Below, one piece after another: positions 33,379 through 42,943 of a stretch of 64,000 nt of DNA. Position 1 is the stretch's first letter; each line of letters opens with the position of its first letter. The notes beneath the pieces are model-generated. The model saw only the letters and a program-made list of their open reading frames with translations, had not been told where the DNA came from and ran no database searches. The translations under genes and the position numbers were made by a program. Source of the stretch: Saprospiraceae bacterium (GTDB lineage Bacteria > Bacteroidota > Bacteroidia > Chitinophagales > Saprospiraceae); NCBI GenBank assembly GCA_019638455.1, contig JAHBTU010000001.1:759501-823500 (forward strand), given 5' to 3'.

Positions 33379-33384
33379 ATGGCT

Positions 33385-35970
33385 TTATCCTTCCACTGTT
33401 TTGCCTCGCTCCTTCTTTTTGGGCGTATCAGGGTCGCTTGGCGTTTCAGGTGCAGCAAAAGCAATCACCAAACCATCTTTCGCTTCGTTCAGTGAGGCTG
33501 TCAGCAGTGAGCCTTCGCCCGGGTTTTCGTTCAGGATAAACTCCGCAAGGGGGTCTTCAATATATTTTTGAATGGCGCGATGCAAGGGTCGGGCGCCGAA
33601 CTGTGGGTCGTAACCTTTTTCAGCCACAAAGTCTTTGGCCTCTTCCGTCAGGGTGAGGGTGAACTTCATGTTGTTCAGGCGCTTCATCAATCCTTCGAGC
33701 GCGTTGTCAATAATTTTGAAAATTTCATCGCGGCCGAGGGAGTTGAACACCATCACATCATCAATGCGATTGAGGAACTCTGGCGAAAAAGTCTTTTTCA
33801 ATGCGTTCTGGATAATCATCTTGCTGTTATCCTCGGCGGCTTCCATGCGTGCCTTGGTGGCAAAGCCAACACCTTGACCGAAATCCTTCAATTGCCGCAC
33901 CCCGATGTTTGAGGTCATAATGATGATGGTATTTTTGAAATCCACTTTGCGGCCCAATCCGTCGGTCAACTGACCATCGTCGAGCACCTGAAGCAAGATG
34001 TTGTAAACGTCCGGGTGTGCTTTTTCGATTTCATCGAGCAACACGACAGAGTATGGTTTGCGGCGTACTTTTTCGGTCAGTTGCCCGCCCTCTTCGTAGC
34101 CTACATAGCCCGGAGGCGCGCCAATCAAGCGGCTGACGGTGAATTTTTCCATGTACTCCGACATATCAATGCGGACCAACGAATCGTCGCTATCAAACAG
34201 GTAGCGAGCAAGCGCACGGGCCAGTTCGGTCTTGCCCACCCCGGTAGGCCCTAAGAAGATGAATGAGCCGACTGGCTTTTTTGGGTCTTTAAGGCCGACG
34301 CGGTTGCGTTGGATGGCCTTGGAAATTTTTAAAACCGCGTCGTCTTGGCCAATGACCATTTTTTTAAGGTCGTCGGCCATGTTCACAAGTTTTTTGCTTT
34401 CGCTTTGCCCCACTTTGCGCACTGGAATGCCCGTCATCATCGCCACAACTTCGGCAATGTCATCCTCTTCCACCGGATAGCGCCGTGTTTTCGTCTCGTC
34501 TTCCCATTCCATTTTGGAAAATTCGAGTTGGCGAACCAGTTTGCTCTCCTGATCGCGCAAGTTGGCTGCATCTTCGTACTGCTGATTCTTGACAGCCAAA
34601 TTTTTCTGCTCTTTGAGCTCCTCGATGCGTTTTTCCAAATCCTCGATGTGTTTGGGAACGACGATGTTTTTCAAGTGAACACGCGCCCCGACTTCGTCCA
34701 GCACATCTATGGCCTTGTCAGGCAAGAAGCGGTCGGTGATGTAGCGGTCGCTTAGCCGGACGCAGGCTTTGATGGCATCCTCCGAATAAGTGACGTTGTG
34801 GAAGTCTTCGTATTTTGGCTGGATATTTCTGAGAATGTGGATAGTGTCTTCTTGGCTGGGCGGGTCCACCATCACCCGTTGGAAGCGGCGGTCGAGTGCC
34901 CCGTCCTTTTCGATGTATTGGCGATACTCGTCGAGTGTGGAAGCGCCAATGCACTGCAATTCGCCACGGGCGAGGGCGGGCTTGAATATGTTGGAAGCAT
35001 CAAGCGAACCTGTGGCGCCACCTGCGCCTACCATGGTGTGAATTTCGTCAATGAACAAAATCACGTCGCGGCTTTTCTCCAGTTCGTTCATAATCGCTTT
35101 GATGCGTTCCTCAAATTGGCCTCTGTATTTCGTGCCAGCCACCAAAGCCGCCAAGTCGAGCATCACGATGCGCTTGTTGAACAGGGTTCGGCTGACTTTT
35201 TTCTGATTGATGCGAAGGGCAAGACCCTCCACGATGGCGGTCTTGCCGACTCCCGGCTCGCCGATGAGGATTGGGTTGTTTTTCTTGCGGCGGCTGAGAA
35301 TTTGGCTGACGCGCTCGATTTCGCGCTCGCGGCCAATGATGGGGTCGAGCTTGCCCTCTTCGGCCAATTTGGTGATGTCGCGCCCAAAATTGTCGAGCAC
35401 CGGAGTGCGGCTTTTTTGTTCGCGTTTGGGGGTGGATTGGTAGCCACGGCGCTCGTCGTCGTCGTCGAAATCGCCTTCGCTGGGGGCTTGGGCAAAAATA
35501 TTGGGCGACGCGAGGTCTTGCTCCGAGCGCACATACTCCAGTTCTTTTTTAAAGGTATCGTAGTCCACGTCGTATTCGTTTAAAAGTTTGGTGGCAAAAG
35601 TGTCCTGATGTTTCAGGAGCGAGAGCAAAAGATGCTCTGGGTAGATTTCCTCGTTTTTCATCATTTTGGCTTCGAGGAAAGTCACCTTCAAGACGCGCTG
35701 CACCTGAGTGGTCACTTGGTATTCGCCCACATAAAGATTTTCAGCGGGTGGGTAGGCGCTGTAGCGTGGGATGGAGCGCTCCAAGCGTTTTTTTAGTTCA
35801 GGCACGTCCACCAAAAGTGCGTCGAGTACCCTTACTGGCAGGCTATCGCGTTCGGCGATGATGCCGAGCAGCAAATGTTCTGCGCCGATGTAATCATGTC
35901 CCAAACGCCTGGCTTCTTGGCCGCTTTGGTTGATGATTTGTTTGACAACAGGGGAAAATTTCTTATTCAT
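33385..35970 (-). CDS. clpC: ATP-dependent Clp protease ATP-binding subunit ClpC
   Basis: An 861-aa HSP100 unfoldase that feeds proteins to ClpP. It has two N-terminal Clp_N repeats (about 5-150), AAA+ domain 1 with GEPGVGKTA and a Walker B ending DEIHTM, a middle region with a UVR motif ([20 protein letters not shown]), and AAA+ domain 2 with [18 protein letters not shown] and an N-L-G-like sensor. The C-terminal part carries [17 protein letters not shown]. The ATG at 35970 starts [12 protein letters not shown], the usual N-terminus; the frame is open to 36033. A terminator follows at 33254-33292. The C-terminal ~35 residues are charged and Pro-rich. Confidence 0.95.
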   Translation of the reverse strand: MNKKFSPVVKQIINQSGQEARRLGHDYIGAEHLLLGIIAERDSLPVRVLDALLVDVPELKKRLERSIPRYSAYPPAENLYVGEYQVTTQVQRVLKVTFLEAKMMKNEEIYPEHLLLSLLKHQDTFATKLLNEYDVDYDTFKKELEYVRSEQDLASPNIFAQAPSEGDFDDDDERRGYQSTPKREQKSRTPVLDNFGRDITKLAEEGKLDPIIGREREIERVSQILSRRKKNNPILIGEPGVGKTAIVEGLALRINQKKVSRTLFNKRIVMLDLAALVAGTKYRGQFEERIKAIMNELEKSRDVILFIDEIHTMVGAGGATGSLDASNIFKPALARGELQCIGASTLDEYRQYIEKDGALDRRFQRVMVDPPSQEDTIHILRNIQPKYEDFHNVTYSEDAIKACVRLSDRYITDRFLPDKAIDVLDEVGARVHLKNIVVPKHIEDLEKRIEELKEQKNLAVKNQQYEDAANLRDQESKLVRQLEFSKMEWEDETKTRRYPVEEDDIAEVVAMMTGIPVRKVGQSESKKLVNMADDLKKMVIGQDDAVLKISKAIQRNRVGLKDPKKPVGSFIFLGPTGVGKTELARALARYLFDSDDSLVRIDMSEYMEKFTVSRLIGAPPGYVGYEEGGQLTEKVRRKPYSVVLLDEIEKAHPDVYNILLQVLDDGQLTDGLGRKVDFKNTIIIMTSNIGVRQLKDFGQGVGFATKARMEAAEDNSKMIIQNALKKTFSPEFLNRIDDVMVFNSLGRDEIFKIIDNALEGLMKRLNNMKFTLTLTEEAKDFVAEKGYDPQFGARPLHRAIQKYIEDPLAEFILNENPGEGSLLTASLNEAKDGLVIAFAAPETPSDPDTPKKKERGKTVEG

Positions 35971-36284
35971 TACGAGAATTAGTGTCGTTGATGCTGTCGC
36001 AGTTGTTTCCGAAAAAGTGGCGTTCCTTGCCATGAATCTCGAAGTCCTTGTTCGCTTGACTTTTCAACAGCCTTTCTTTTGCCGGGACAAGTTTAGGATA
36101 ATCGCAGGACTCTTTTTAGTGGGTTTGTAACAATTTTTTCTGCGTTCGGTTTTGGGGCGCAATTTCTCTATTTGTATGGCACGCGATTCTTTTTTTTTTA
36201 AGTTTTGCAAAATGCCGAAAAAACAATGCCATTGTGAATAGGGGCTGACGCTATGGCAGGTGCGGTGCATCTCTGAAAATTTTC

Positions 36285-36314
36285 TTGCAATCAATTGGGT
36301 ATTGGTTACTTTTG
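36285..36314 (+). promoter_or_regulatory. Bacteroidota promoter of the STAS gene
   Basis: TTG (36285-36287), 19 bases, then TACTTTTG (36307-36314) match the -33/-7 consensus TTG-N17-23-TAnnTTTG. The start codon of the STAS gene is 63 bases downstream. Confidence 0.6.
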
Positions 36315-36376
36315 TCCTTCCTAAAGATTCGTTTCACAAACTTAATCAAATTGATTTTTCTGAAAATCAGGTTCTT

Positions 36377-36751
36377 ATGAAATATCGGATTGACAAACAG
36401 GACCAATATGCCGTGCTCACGCTCGATGAGGAAAACCTGAATTCCACGATTGCGCCGAATTTGAAAAGTGACCTTATCTTCTTTAGCCAAGAGGGTGTGC
36501 GCAACCTGATACTCGACCTTTCCAATGTCAAATTTGTGGATAGTAGTGGTCTGAGCGCCATTTTGACAGGCCATCGCCTTTGGAAGGATGGAAGTTCTTT
36601 CGTCATCGCTGGCCAATTGCACCCGATGGTGGTCAAATTGATTGAAATTTCGCGGCTCGATACCATTCTCACCCTCTTGCCTACGCTGAGCGAGGCAGTT
36701 GACTATGTGAAGATGGAAGAGTTGGAGCGCGAGTTGCAGGAAGAAGAGTAA
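36377..36751 (+). CDS. STAS domain anti-sigma-factor-antagonist-like protein
   Basis: A 124-aa single STAS domain. Residues about 55-75 read NLILDLSNVKFVDSSGLSAIL, the family core with the phosphorylatable serine pair (DSSG), and the N-terminal part has the YAVLTLDEENLNST strand. Such proteins bind anti-sigma kinases in partner-switching pathways; no kinase gene is adjacent. The C-terminal tail is acidic (EELERELQEEE). The ATG at 36377 is chosen because the upstream open codons overlap the promoter. Confidence 0.9.
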   Translation: MKYRIDKQDQYAVLTLDEENLNSTIAPNLKSDLIFFSQEGVRNLILDLSNVKFVDSSGLSAILTGHRLWKDGSSFVIAGQLHPMVVKLIEISRLDTILTLLPTLSEAVDYVKMEELERELQEEE

Positions 36752-36848
36752 TTGACGACGGATATTCTGTTGTGTTCGACTGACGTTCGAGGGGGAGCCG
36801 TTTGCTTTTTGGGCGAGCGGCTCCTGCTTTTTCAGCGTATATCTTTTT

Positions 36849-36876
36849 ATACCCAGATTAAAGAGGATTTGAACCT
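36849..36876 (+). repeat. Fragment of dispersed repeat
   Basis: TATACCCAGATTAAAGA is shared with the copy near 56966. The surrounding 36752-37040 stretch otherwise shows no gene that I can support. Confidence 0.45.
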
Positions 36877-37040
36877 GCCGGTTGGCAAGGCAGGGATTTC
36901 CTTGATTGATTTGCATGATTTCCAAAGGATTGCGAGCACCGTTCGTTCAAAACCACCTTGTCAGACCCTGTGCTTAGGGGCCTGCCCAGCCAAGTGAAGC
37001 GGACGGGGCTGATTTGCGTTGACTATACCAAACAAACAAC

Positions 37041-37511
37041 ATGGCGTTTATGGCAAATTTGCACGCTCGCACTTTTCCCGCGAGAAAACGAATTGCCCTC
37101 GTGGCCCACGACAACAAAAAAAAGGACCTGATTGACTGGGCTTTTTACAATCGAGCCGTGCTGTCCCGGCACGAATTGTACGCCACCGGCACCACTGGCA
37201 GGCTGCTGACAGAGGCGCTCGACAGACCTGTGAGTGCCTTGCACAGCGGCCCATTGGGCGGCGACCTCCAGATTGGGGCGCTGATAGCGGAAGGAAAAAT
37301 AGACGTGTTGATTTTTTTCTGGGACCCCATGGAGGCCCAACCTCACGACCCTGACATAAAGGCGTTGCTGCGGATTGGCGTGGTGTGGAATATCCTAATT
37401 GCCTGCGACCGCGCCACTGCCGATTTTTTGCTGACTTCCCCGCTCATGCTTAATGAATATCAGGCAATTTTGCCCGATTACAGCGAATACACGGGGCGGA
37501 AAATGAGGTGA
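37041..37511 (+). CDS. mgsA: Methylglyoxal synthase
   Basis: Converts dihydroxyacetone phosphate to methylglyoxal and phosphate, a bypass of lower glycolysis. The 156-aa product has ALVAHDNKKKDLI (about 19-31), YATGTTGRLL with the phosphate-binding loop, LHSGPLGGDLQIGA, and LIFFWDPMEAQPHDPDIKAL with the catalytic Asp, all in MgsA order. The length is close to the E. coli enzyme. ATGs at 37041 and 37050 are both possible. It stands alone between the STAS and GNAT genes on the same strand. Confidence 0.94.
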   Translation: MAFMANLHARTFPARKRIALVAHDNKKKDLIDWAFYNRAVLSRHELYATGTTGRLLTEALDRPVSALHSGPLGGDLQIGALIAEGKIDVLIFFWDPMEAQPHDPDIKALLRIGVVWNILIACDRATADFLLTSPLMLNEYQAILPDYSEYTGRKMR

Positions 37512-37602
37512 GGCCGGGGCTTTCGATTCATCGGACGACTTTGATTTGTTCGCAGCCCTCCACCTGCTACCCTCTACCGGTTTTTCACCAAACTACATAA
37601 AA

Positions 37603-38118
37603 ATGCCCGTTCTGAAGGCTCAACACGCCGATGCCCCCGCATTGCTTGCTTTGGTAAACGGCGCTTTTCGCGGCGATTCGGCCCGCCGCGGCTGGACACA
37701 TGAGGCTGATTTGTTGGATGGTACGCGCCGCACCGACGAATCAACGCTACGCACACTTCTCGACACGCCCGGGGCGGTCATACTCAAATACTGCGATGAG
37801 CGCAACGAACTGCAAGGCTGCGTTTCTCTGCAAAAAAAGGAACGCGGTATGTATCTCGGCATGCTGACCGTGAGGCCAGACTTGCAGGGCGGGGGCATCG
37901 GGAAAAAACTATTGGCTGCCGCAGAAGCACATGCCAAGGAGCAGGGCTGCCAATCCATCTACATGACGGTTTTCTCCGTGAGGGAGGAATTGGTGGCTTG
38001 GTACGAAAGGCATGGCTATCTGAATACGGGGGAGCGACTTCCCTACCCGGCAGACCCCCGATTTGGCGTTCCGACGCAGCCGCTCGAGTTCGAAGTGTTG
38101 GAAAAGTCGTTGCGCTGA
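37603..38118 (+). CDS. GNAT family N-acetyltransferase
   Basis: A 171-aa acetyl-CoA-dependent acyltransferase. LGMLTVRPDLQGGGIGKKLLAAAEAHA holds the acetyl-CoA-binding Q/R-x-x-G-x-G/A motif, followed by IYMTVFSVREELVAWYERHGY, the usual C-terminal strand-helix. The ATG at 37603 begins MPVLKAQHADAPALLALVN, the expected first helix; the frame is open to a TTG at 37546. The substrate cannot be predicted. It lies 91 bases after mgsA. Confidence 0.9.
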   Translation: MPVLKAQHADAPALLALVNGAFRGDSARRGWTHEADLLDGTRRTDESTLRTLLDTPGAVILKYCDERNELQGCVSLQKKERGMYLGMLTVRPDLQGGGIGKKLLAAAEAHAKEQGCQSIYMTVFSVREELVAWYERHGYLNTGERLPYPADPRFGVPTQPLEFEVLEKSLR

Positions 38119-38152
38119 ACGCTCCCACATATCTCTCAGGTACTGCCCATTT

Positions 38153-39670
38153 TCATTTCCACCTTTGGCTCAACTTCTCAAATGTAGGAATGTGGCGGTG
38201 GTGGTACATATCGAGCACCTTGCCGTCTTTCCACACAACGATGCCCGGATTGGCGCGGATGATGGTTTTGAGCAATTTATCGTCGGCCTTGTAAAACGGA
38301 TACCTCGCCTGCACTCGTGCGGCAAAATCATCTGCCGCTTCCGCGTCGCCATAAGTCGTGATGGCATATACTTTCCAACCCGCTTTGGCTGCCGATTCGG
38401 CTAGCGGGTTCACTTCCTTTTGAAATCGCTCGGCATAAGCAGGTGTGGGAATGAAGGCTTCGCGCTCAATTTTTCTTTGCTCTACGGAAACGATTCTTTG
38501 CTGCAGATGGAAAGAATCCTTGCTCACGCGGACAGTATCGTTCGCCCATACAGTGTCGGGTTGCACGAGGGTTTCCGTTTGCTTTTGTCCTTTGAGTTTG
38601 TAAGCGACAATCATAAGGCTGTAGCCTTCCTCTGCGAGTATTTCCTCCGTTACCTCTCCGTTTTCGGTGCTTTCCACGGCAAAGTCGCTCACTTTGGTCT
38701 TGGTTATCGGCATTTTTTGACCGTCAATTTCCACATACCAATCGGTCTGGATTTGGTCTTTCACCTTCCAGCCATCGGTTTTGGGATACTCTTTGTAATA
38801 GGTTATTTTGCCGGGTTCTGGCTCCATGAATTTCACCACTTTGCCCAGACTGTCATTTTCCAAAACCCATCCGAGTATGTCAATTTTCGCGTTGGATTCC
38901 AGCTCCAGACGCTCGCGGACATTGGAGCCGATTTTGAAGGGTCGAAAATCAACCATTGGGAGATTCCAATAGGTATTTTGAAAACAGAAAAGGAGCGAAG
39001 CAGCTGTCGCTATGCCTACTGACAGATTCTGTACGGTGCCGTTCCACAGTTCGTGCATATTGCGCCAGCGGAAGAGGAACAACAGCGCGGGAACCATCAG
39101 GCCCACATCTTTGAAAAAGGAAATTTTTGGGTCCAGCTTGATGAAATCGCCGAAGCAGCCGCAGTCCGTCACGCGCATTTGGGTTTTTATGTACGGCCCC
39201 CATTTTGCGAAATCAAAAAAGTTGGCTTCAGAGGGGACGAACCCTGTCAGATAGGTAAATCCCGTCAACACGGTGAAGAAGAAAACAACGAGAAAAAAAA
39301 GCCAAGCGGTCAGGCGCCGCTTGAAACCCACTATGAGCGTCACGCCGAGCGCGATTTCGAGCACAATCATAAATATCGAAAAGCCCTCGCTGTATTTGCT
39401 CAACCACGGGAACAGGGGGGCAAGCCTTGCAAAAACATTGCTCAGCCCTGCGAAGGTCGGCTCGAAAGCGGCGAAATAATCTTCCATTTTGTAAGCCGTC
39501 CCGATGGGGTCAACGGCTTTCACCAACCCCGAAAAGATGAACCAAACCCCGCAAAAATGCTGTAGAAAAGTGATAAAAATTGATTTGTGTTCTTTTATCC
39601 GAACCGTCCATGCGGTCAAGCCTGCGCCGATGACGGCGAAAGAAATCAAAAGGGTAGGTAAGGAAGTCAT
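38153..39670 (-). CDS. BT_3928-type DoxX family membrane protein
   Basis: A 505-aa protein. Four or more transmembrane helices (about 1-230) include HFCGVWFIFSGLVKAVDPIG, the DoxX/MauE-like core, and TDCGCFGDFIKLDP. The remainder is soluble: a central strand-rich region with charged repeats (about 250-420) and a C-terminal thioredoxin-like fold (AKAGWKVYAITTYGDAEAA ... NPGIVVWKDGKVLDMY) lacking CxxC. This architecture is that of the BT_3928 family, which commonly lies next to DUF1599 as here (42-base gap). Its role is not known; family context suggests envelope redox or quinone-linked function. Confidence 0.88.
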   Translation of the reverse strand: MTSLPTLLISFAVIGAGLTAWTVRIKEHKSIFITFLQHFCGVWFIFSGLVKAVDPIGTAYKMEDYFAAFEPTFAGLSNVFARLAPLFPWLSKYSEGFSIFMIVLEIALGVTLIVGFKRRLTAWLFFLVVFFFTVLTGFTYLTGFVPSEANFFDFAKWGPYIKTQMRVTDCGCFGDFIKLDPKISFFKDVGLMVPALLFLFRWRNMHELWNGTVQNLSVGIATAASLLFCFQNTYWNLPMVDFRPFKIGSNVRERLELESNAKIDILGWVLENDSLGKVVKFMEPEPGKITYYKEYPKTDGWKVKDQIQTDWYVEIDGQKMPITKTKVSDFAVESTENGEVTEEILAEEGYSLMIVAYKLKGQKQTETLVQPDTVWANDTVRVSKDSFHLQQRIVSVEQRKIEREAFIPTPAYAERFQKEVNPLAESAAKAGWKVYAITTYGDAEAADDFAARVQARYPFYKADDKLLKTIIRANPGIVVWKDGKVLDMYHHRHIPTFEKLSQRWK

Positions 39671-39712
39671 GCTTTATCGTCGAATCTTTTGTTTGCGTGA
39701 TGGTTTGTTCAT

Positions 39713-40261
39713 TCAGGCGGGGTGGTTTTCTTCCAGACGGATTAGCGCGAATACTGCGTAGTTGATAATGTCGCGATAGTTCGCCTCCAACCCTTCGGAT
39801 ACAAGCGTCTGGCCCGCGTTGTCTTCTATTTGTTTGATTCTGAGTAGTTTTTGCAAAATCAAATCGGTCATGCTGCTCACGCGCATCAATCGCCACGCTT
39901 CCCCGTAATCGTGGTTTTTGGCTTGAAGCAGCCGAATGTTTTCCGCGACGTGTTGGTCATAAAGTTTGGCGGCTTGTTGCACGTCGAGTTCCAAAGTGGC
40001 ATCGGGGGGCAGTTCGAGTTGAATGAGCGCCAACACGCTGTAATTCACCAGCCCGATGAACTCGGATTCCACGCTGTCGGCCACTTTTTGTGTCCCTTTT
40101 TCCTCGATGCTGCGAATGCGCAACGCCTTGATGTAGAGCTGGTCGGTGATGCTGGCAGGCCGCAGAATGCGCCAAGCCGTGCCGTAATCGGCGGTTTTTT
40201 TCAAAAAGAGGTCACGGCATCGGCTTATTATTGCCTGAAATTGTTCGAGTGTGTTCGTCAT
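39713..40261 (-). CDS. DUF1599 domain protein
   Basis: A 182-aa protein with two similar halves: KTADYGTAWRILRPASITDQLYIKALRI and KNHDYGEAWRLMRVSSMTDLILQKLLRI, each followed by an acidic/Asn-rich helix. This duplicated module is DUF1599, related to all-alpha nucleotide pyrophosphohydrolases. The substrate is unknown. The ATG at 40261 is preferred to one at 40297. It precedes the BT_3928 gene on the same strand, a frequent pairing in the phylum, and probably shares a transcript. Confidence 0.88.
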   Translation of the reverse strand: MTNTLEQFQAIISRCRDLFLKKTADYGTAWRILRPASITDQLYIKALRIRSIEEKGTQKVADSVESEFIGLVNYSVLALIQLELPPDATLELDVQQAAKLYDQHVAENIRLLQAKNHDYGEAWRLMRVSSMTDLILQKLLRIKQIEDNAGQTLVSEGLEANYRDIINYAVFALIRLEENHPA

Positions 40262-40401
40262 GCGGTTAGGTTGGCGAGGGCAAAGATAGGAAAGCATATT
40301 TCCGGGCTGCCGCGACTTTTGAATTTGTTAACTTGCTACTGCGCGGTGCTTGAAAACAAATGTTTTTAAACACAAAAAGTTTTTCTTTTTCAAAAAGAAA
40401 C

Positions 40402-40409
40402 TACTTTTG
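40402..40409 (+). promoter_or_regulatory. Candidate -7 element TACTTTTG
   Basis: TACTTTTG matches TAnnTTTG and lies 37 bases before the VOC gene ATG. No good -33 TTG was seen at the usual spacing; the upstream sequence is A/T-rich. Confidence 0.4.
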
Positions 40410-40445
40410 GCCGAACAAAAATTATTGAGCTAAGAAAGCAGTCAC

Positions 40446-40823
40446 ATGAAACGAGTTATTGGCATTGGCGGCGTTTTTTTCAAATGCCGCGACATGGAAA
40501 ACACGCGTGCCTGGTATGCCAAACATCTGGGCATTCGCCTCGAAAGCTGGGGCGCACAGTTCAACTTTAAAGATGAAGTTCACCCGGAGGCATATTCCGT
40601 GCTGAGCTTTTTCAAACAAAGCACGGACTATTTCGACCCGTCCGAGTCTCCTTTCATGCTCAATCTGAGGGTGGCTGACTTGGACGCATTGGTGGCCGAG
40701 CTGCGCAACGAGGGGGTGGAACTTATCGGGGAGCCATTGGAAGAAGAGTTTGGCAAATTCGCTTGGTTGCTCGACCCAGAAGGGAACAAAATCGAATTGT
40801 GGGAGCAGCCCTCGAAGGCATGA
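40446..40823 (+). CDS. VOC family (glyoxalase/bleomycin-resistance-like) protein
   Basis: A 125-aa single vicinal-oxygen-chelate module. GIGGVFFKCRDMENTRAWYAKHLGI is the first beta-alpha-beta unit, and FAWLLDPEGNKIELWEQP the C-terminal strand with the Glu ligand. The size fits a dimeric dioxygenase or isomerase of this superfamily; the substrate is unknown. The gene is followed by a full copy of the dispersed repeat and then the channel gene. Confidence 0.88.
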   Translation: MKRVIGIGGVFFKCRDMENTRAWYAKHLGIRLESWGAQFNFKDEVHPEAYSVLSFFKQSTDYFDPSESPFMLNLRVADLDALVAELRNEGVELIGEPLEEEFGKFAWLLDPEGNKIELWEQPSKA

Positions 40824-40830
40824 TGTGCCT

Positions 40831-40925
40831 CGCACCGCCAAGTTTTGGGCATGGCTGCAATCGCAATCCACTCAAAATCAGGGAGAGCGAACATGGTGAA
40901 CTGACAAATTCTTGCGAATCAAGGT
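40831..40925 (+). repeat. Dispersed intergenic repeat, full copy
   Basis: Shares AAGTTTTGGGCATGGCTGCAA, CGCAATCCACTCAAAATCA, GGAGAGC and the terminal GCGAATCAAGGT with 21362-21455. It ends 16 bases before the channel start codon. Confidence 0.8.
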
Positions 40926-40941
40926 ATAAAATCGCAATCAA

Positions 40942-41760
40942 ATGGACGATAAAACCGAAGGCTTCAGGGCTAAGCTCCATGAAGTTATATTCGAGGCCGA
41001 TACCAAAGCGGGCAAGCGGTTCGACCTCGCATTGTTGGGCCTCATCCTCTTGAGTGTGGCGGTGGTCATGTTGGAGACGATTCCCACCCTTCACGAGCGG
41101 TACTTCCATTGGTTTTATGCCATCGAATGGTTTTTCACCGTTATTTTCACCATCGAGTATCTCCTTCGGCTCTACGTCGTGAACGCTCCTTTGCGATATG
41201 CCAAAAGCACTTTCGGGTTGATTGACCTTGTGTCTATCTTGCCCACATATCTCAGTTTGTTCGTTGCTGGTTCGCAGACGCTTTTGGTTGTGCGCATCTT
41301 GCGCTTGCTGCGTGTGTTCAGGATACTTCGGATGGGGCGTTTCCTCTGGGCAGGGCATATCATCTCAAGGGCGCTTAAAGCCAGTCGGCATAAATTAGTG
41401 GTGTTTGTGTTTTTCGTGGCGCAACTGGTCATCATCATTGGCGCGGTGATGTATTTCGTGGAGGGGCCATCGAATGATGGTTTTTCGAGCATACCGCAGA
41501 GTATCTATTGGGCTGTTGTGACGCTGACCACAGTAGGATTCGGCGATGTCACTCCTGAGACCCCGTTCGGCAAGTTTTTGGCGACTTTGGTCATGGTGAT
41601 TGGCTATGCCATCATAGCCGTGCCGACGGGTATCGTGTCGGCTGAATTGGTAGCCAATCAGAAGCAAAACAACACGCAAGTATGCCGCCATTGTTCTCAA
41701 GAAGGGCACGATGACGACGCGACTCACTGCAAGTATTGCGGCTGGAAGCTGTTCGAGTAG
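40942..41760 (+). CDS. Voltage-gated potassium-channel-like protein with C-terminal zinc ribbon
   Basis: A 272-aa six-helix ion channel of the inner membrane. The S4 segment (about 116-133) has regularly spaced arginines (VVRILRLLRVFRILRMGR). The pore has LTTVGFGDVTP (195-205), with the GFGD filter instead of GYGD. A short cytoplasmic tail carries C248-x2-C251 and C263-x2-C266 (CRHC ... CKYC), a putative zinc ribbon not usual in this family. The start is the ATG at 40942, just after a dispersed repeat copy. It converges with the dehydrogenase gene without any gap. Potassium selectivity is inferred from the filter. Confidence 0.93.
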   Translation: MDDKTEGFRAKLHEVIFEADTKAGKRFDLALLGLILLSVAVVMLETIPTLHERYFHWFYAIEWFFTVIFTIEYLLRLYVVNAPLRYAKSTFGLIDLVSILPTYLSLFVAGSQTLLVVRILRLLRVFRILRMGRFLWAGHIISRALKASRHKLVVFVFFVAQLVIIIGAVMYFVEGPSNDGFSSIPQSIYWAVVTLTTVGFGDVTPETPFGKFLATLVMVIGYAIIAVPTGIVSAELVANQKQNNTQVCRHCSQEGHDDDATHCKYCGWKLFE

Positions 41761-42729
41761 TCAAGGTCGGATGCTCAAGACAATTTTACCGAATTGCTCG
41801 CCTTTGTCCATTTTTTCGAATGCATCATTACCCATAGAGAGGGGGAACACCGAGTCCACAATCGGCACGATGCCATGTTTTTCCACAAATTTGAGCATGT
41901 TGCCGAACTCATCCAAAGTCCCCATGGTGGAGCCGAGTATGCTGATTTGCTTCCAAAAAACTGGTTGCATACTCAAACCGTTTATTTTTCCCAACGAGCC
42001 ACCATATATGCCTATGCGTCCGCCCGGATTGCACAAGGCAGGGAAAGCGCTGAACCCGTCGCCTGCCGCGGCATCCACAATGACATCGAAGCCGCCTGCA
42101 TCTTGTTTGAGTTTTTTATCCCATCCTTCCTCGCGGTAGTTTGCCCCTCCTTTGGCGCCCATTTTTGATGCGCGTTCTATTTTTGAAGTTGCCCCCGAAG
42201 TGACAAACACCTCTGCTTGGGCAGCGAGCGCAAGTTGAAGGGCCATAAGCGCGACTCCACCTCCAACACCCGAAATGAGCACCTTTTCGCCTTTTTTTAA
42301 TTGACATCGGGAAAAAAGCGTTCGCCAAGCCGTGAGGCCGGCAAGCGGGAGGGCGGCAGATTGCTCCCAGGTCAAGTGAGCTGGTGCCGGGAAAATGTGG
42401 CTGCTTGGCACCCGAATCATTTCGGCGAAAGTGCCATCTTCTGGCATCCCCAGCACCCGAAATTGCTTTCCCTGAAAATGAGGGTTGTCGCCCCAGTCCA
42501 ATGCCGGGTAGATGACCACCCTTTTGCCCTCCCACTCTCCAGCCCCGTCAGAGCCGAGCACGCATGGAAACTTGATATTGGCATACAGCCCCTTGGTGAT
42601 GTACACGTCGCGGTGGTTGAGCGCGGCTGTATGCAAGCGAACGATGGTTTCGCCCTTGACGGGTGCAGGTTCTGGCATATCGCCGAAAACGAGAGGTTGG
42701 TGCAATGCGTTGAGGATAAGTGCCTTCAC
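41761..42729 (-). CDS. Zinc-binding-dehydrogenase-type MDR oxidoreductase
   Basis: A 322-aa medium-chain reductase. The N-terminal part has HTAALNHRDVYITKG and PCVLGSDGAGEWEG; the Rossmann part has VLISGVGGGVALMALQLAL; the C-terminal block ends GEQFGKIVLSI. The GHE zinc-ligand motif is replaced by GSDGAG, as in quinone oxidoreductase-like members, so a catalytic zinc is uncertain. It is unlike the MDR product at 28890-29900 in detail, so the window has two distant members. The substrate is unknown. Its stop abuts the stop of the channel gene. Confidence 0.88.
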   Translation of the reverse strand: MKALILNALHQPLVFGDMPEPAPVKGETIVRLHTAALNHRDVYITKGLYANIKFPCVLGSDGAGEWEGKRVVIYPALDWGDNPHFQGKQFRVLGMPEDGTFAEMIRVPSSHIFPAPAHLTWEQSAALPLAGLTAWRTLFSRCQLKKGEKVLISGVGGGVALMALQLALAAQAEVFVTSGATSKIERASKMGAKGGANYREEGWDKKLKQDAGGFDVIVDAAAGDGFSAFPALCNPGGRIGIYGGSLGKINGLSMQPVFWKQISILGSTMGTLDEFGNMLKFVEKHGIVPIVDSVFPLSMGNDAFEKMDKGEQFGKIVLSIRP

Positions 42730-42800
42730 AATGAAATGATTGAAAGGCGAAAGGTAGGGAGAATGGGATTCCGAACGTTTGGGCGAAGGGCATGTTTTAT

Positions 42801-42898
42801 GCCTTGATTCGCCGGGGTTGGCCTGCTGTTCATGATTGCTTTCCTTGATTGTGAGCAGATTGTGCTTTTATCCACGCCCAAAATTTAACAGTGCGCGG
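42801..42898 (-). repeat. Dispersed intergenic repeat, inverted copy
   Basis: Read on the minus strand it shows AATTTTGGGCGTGG, GCACAATCTGCTCACAATCAAGG, AAAGCAATCATG and GGCGAATCAAGGC in the same order as the copies at 21362 and 40831. Confidence 0.75.
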
Positions 42899-42908
42899 TA
42901 TAAAAGAG

Positions 42909-42943
42909 AAAAAGGCCCCCCGCTTTTTGCAGAGAGCCTTTTT
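42909..42943 (-). terminator. Terminator of the envC-like operon
   Basis: AAAAAGGC pairs with GCCTTTTT around a 19-base loop. On the minus strand the stem is followed by a T tract (GGCCTTTTTC), about 160 bases after the envC-like stop codon. Confidence 0.6.

Larger units (their letters stand above)
33031..33384. other. Gene-free region with hairpins and a partial dispersed repeat
   Basis: 354 bases between the convergent methyltransferase and clpC genes. From left to right it holds a very long perfect hairpin (33078-33155), a terminator-type hairpin (33254-33292) and a shortened copy of the dispersed repeat (33328-33378). Open frames here are explained by these repeats and look like no protein family. 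Confidence 0.65.

Noticed and set aside
36251..36925. Minus-strand open frame of 224 codons
   Set aside because: Antisense to the STAS gene, which has a clear domain, promoter and start.
36752..36997. Short plus-strand open frame after the STAS gene
   Set aside because: Begins at the STAS stop, contains a dispersed-repeat fragment and has no protein-like features; treated as intergenic.
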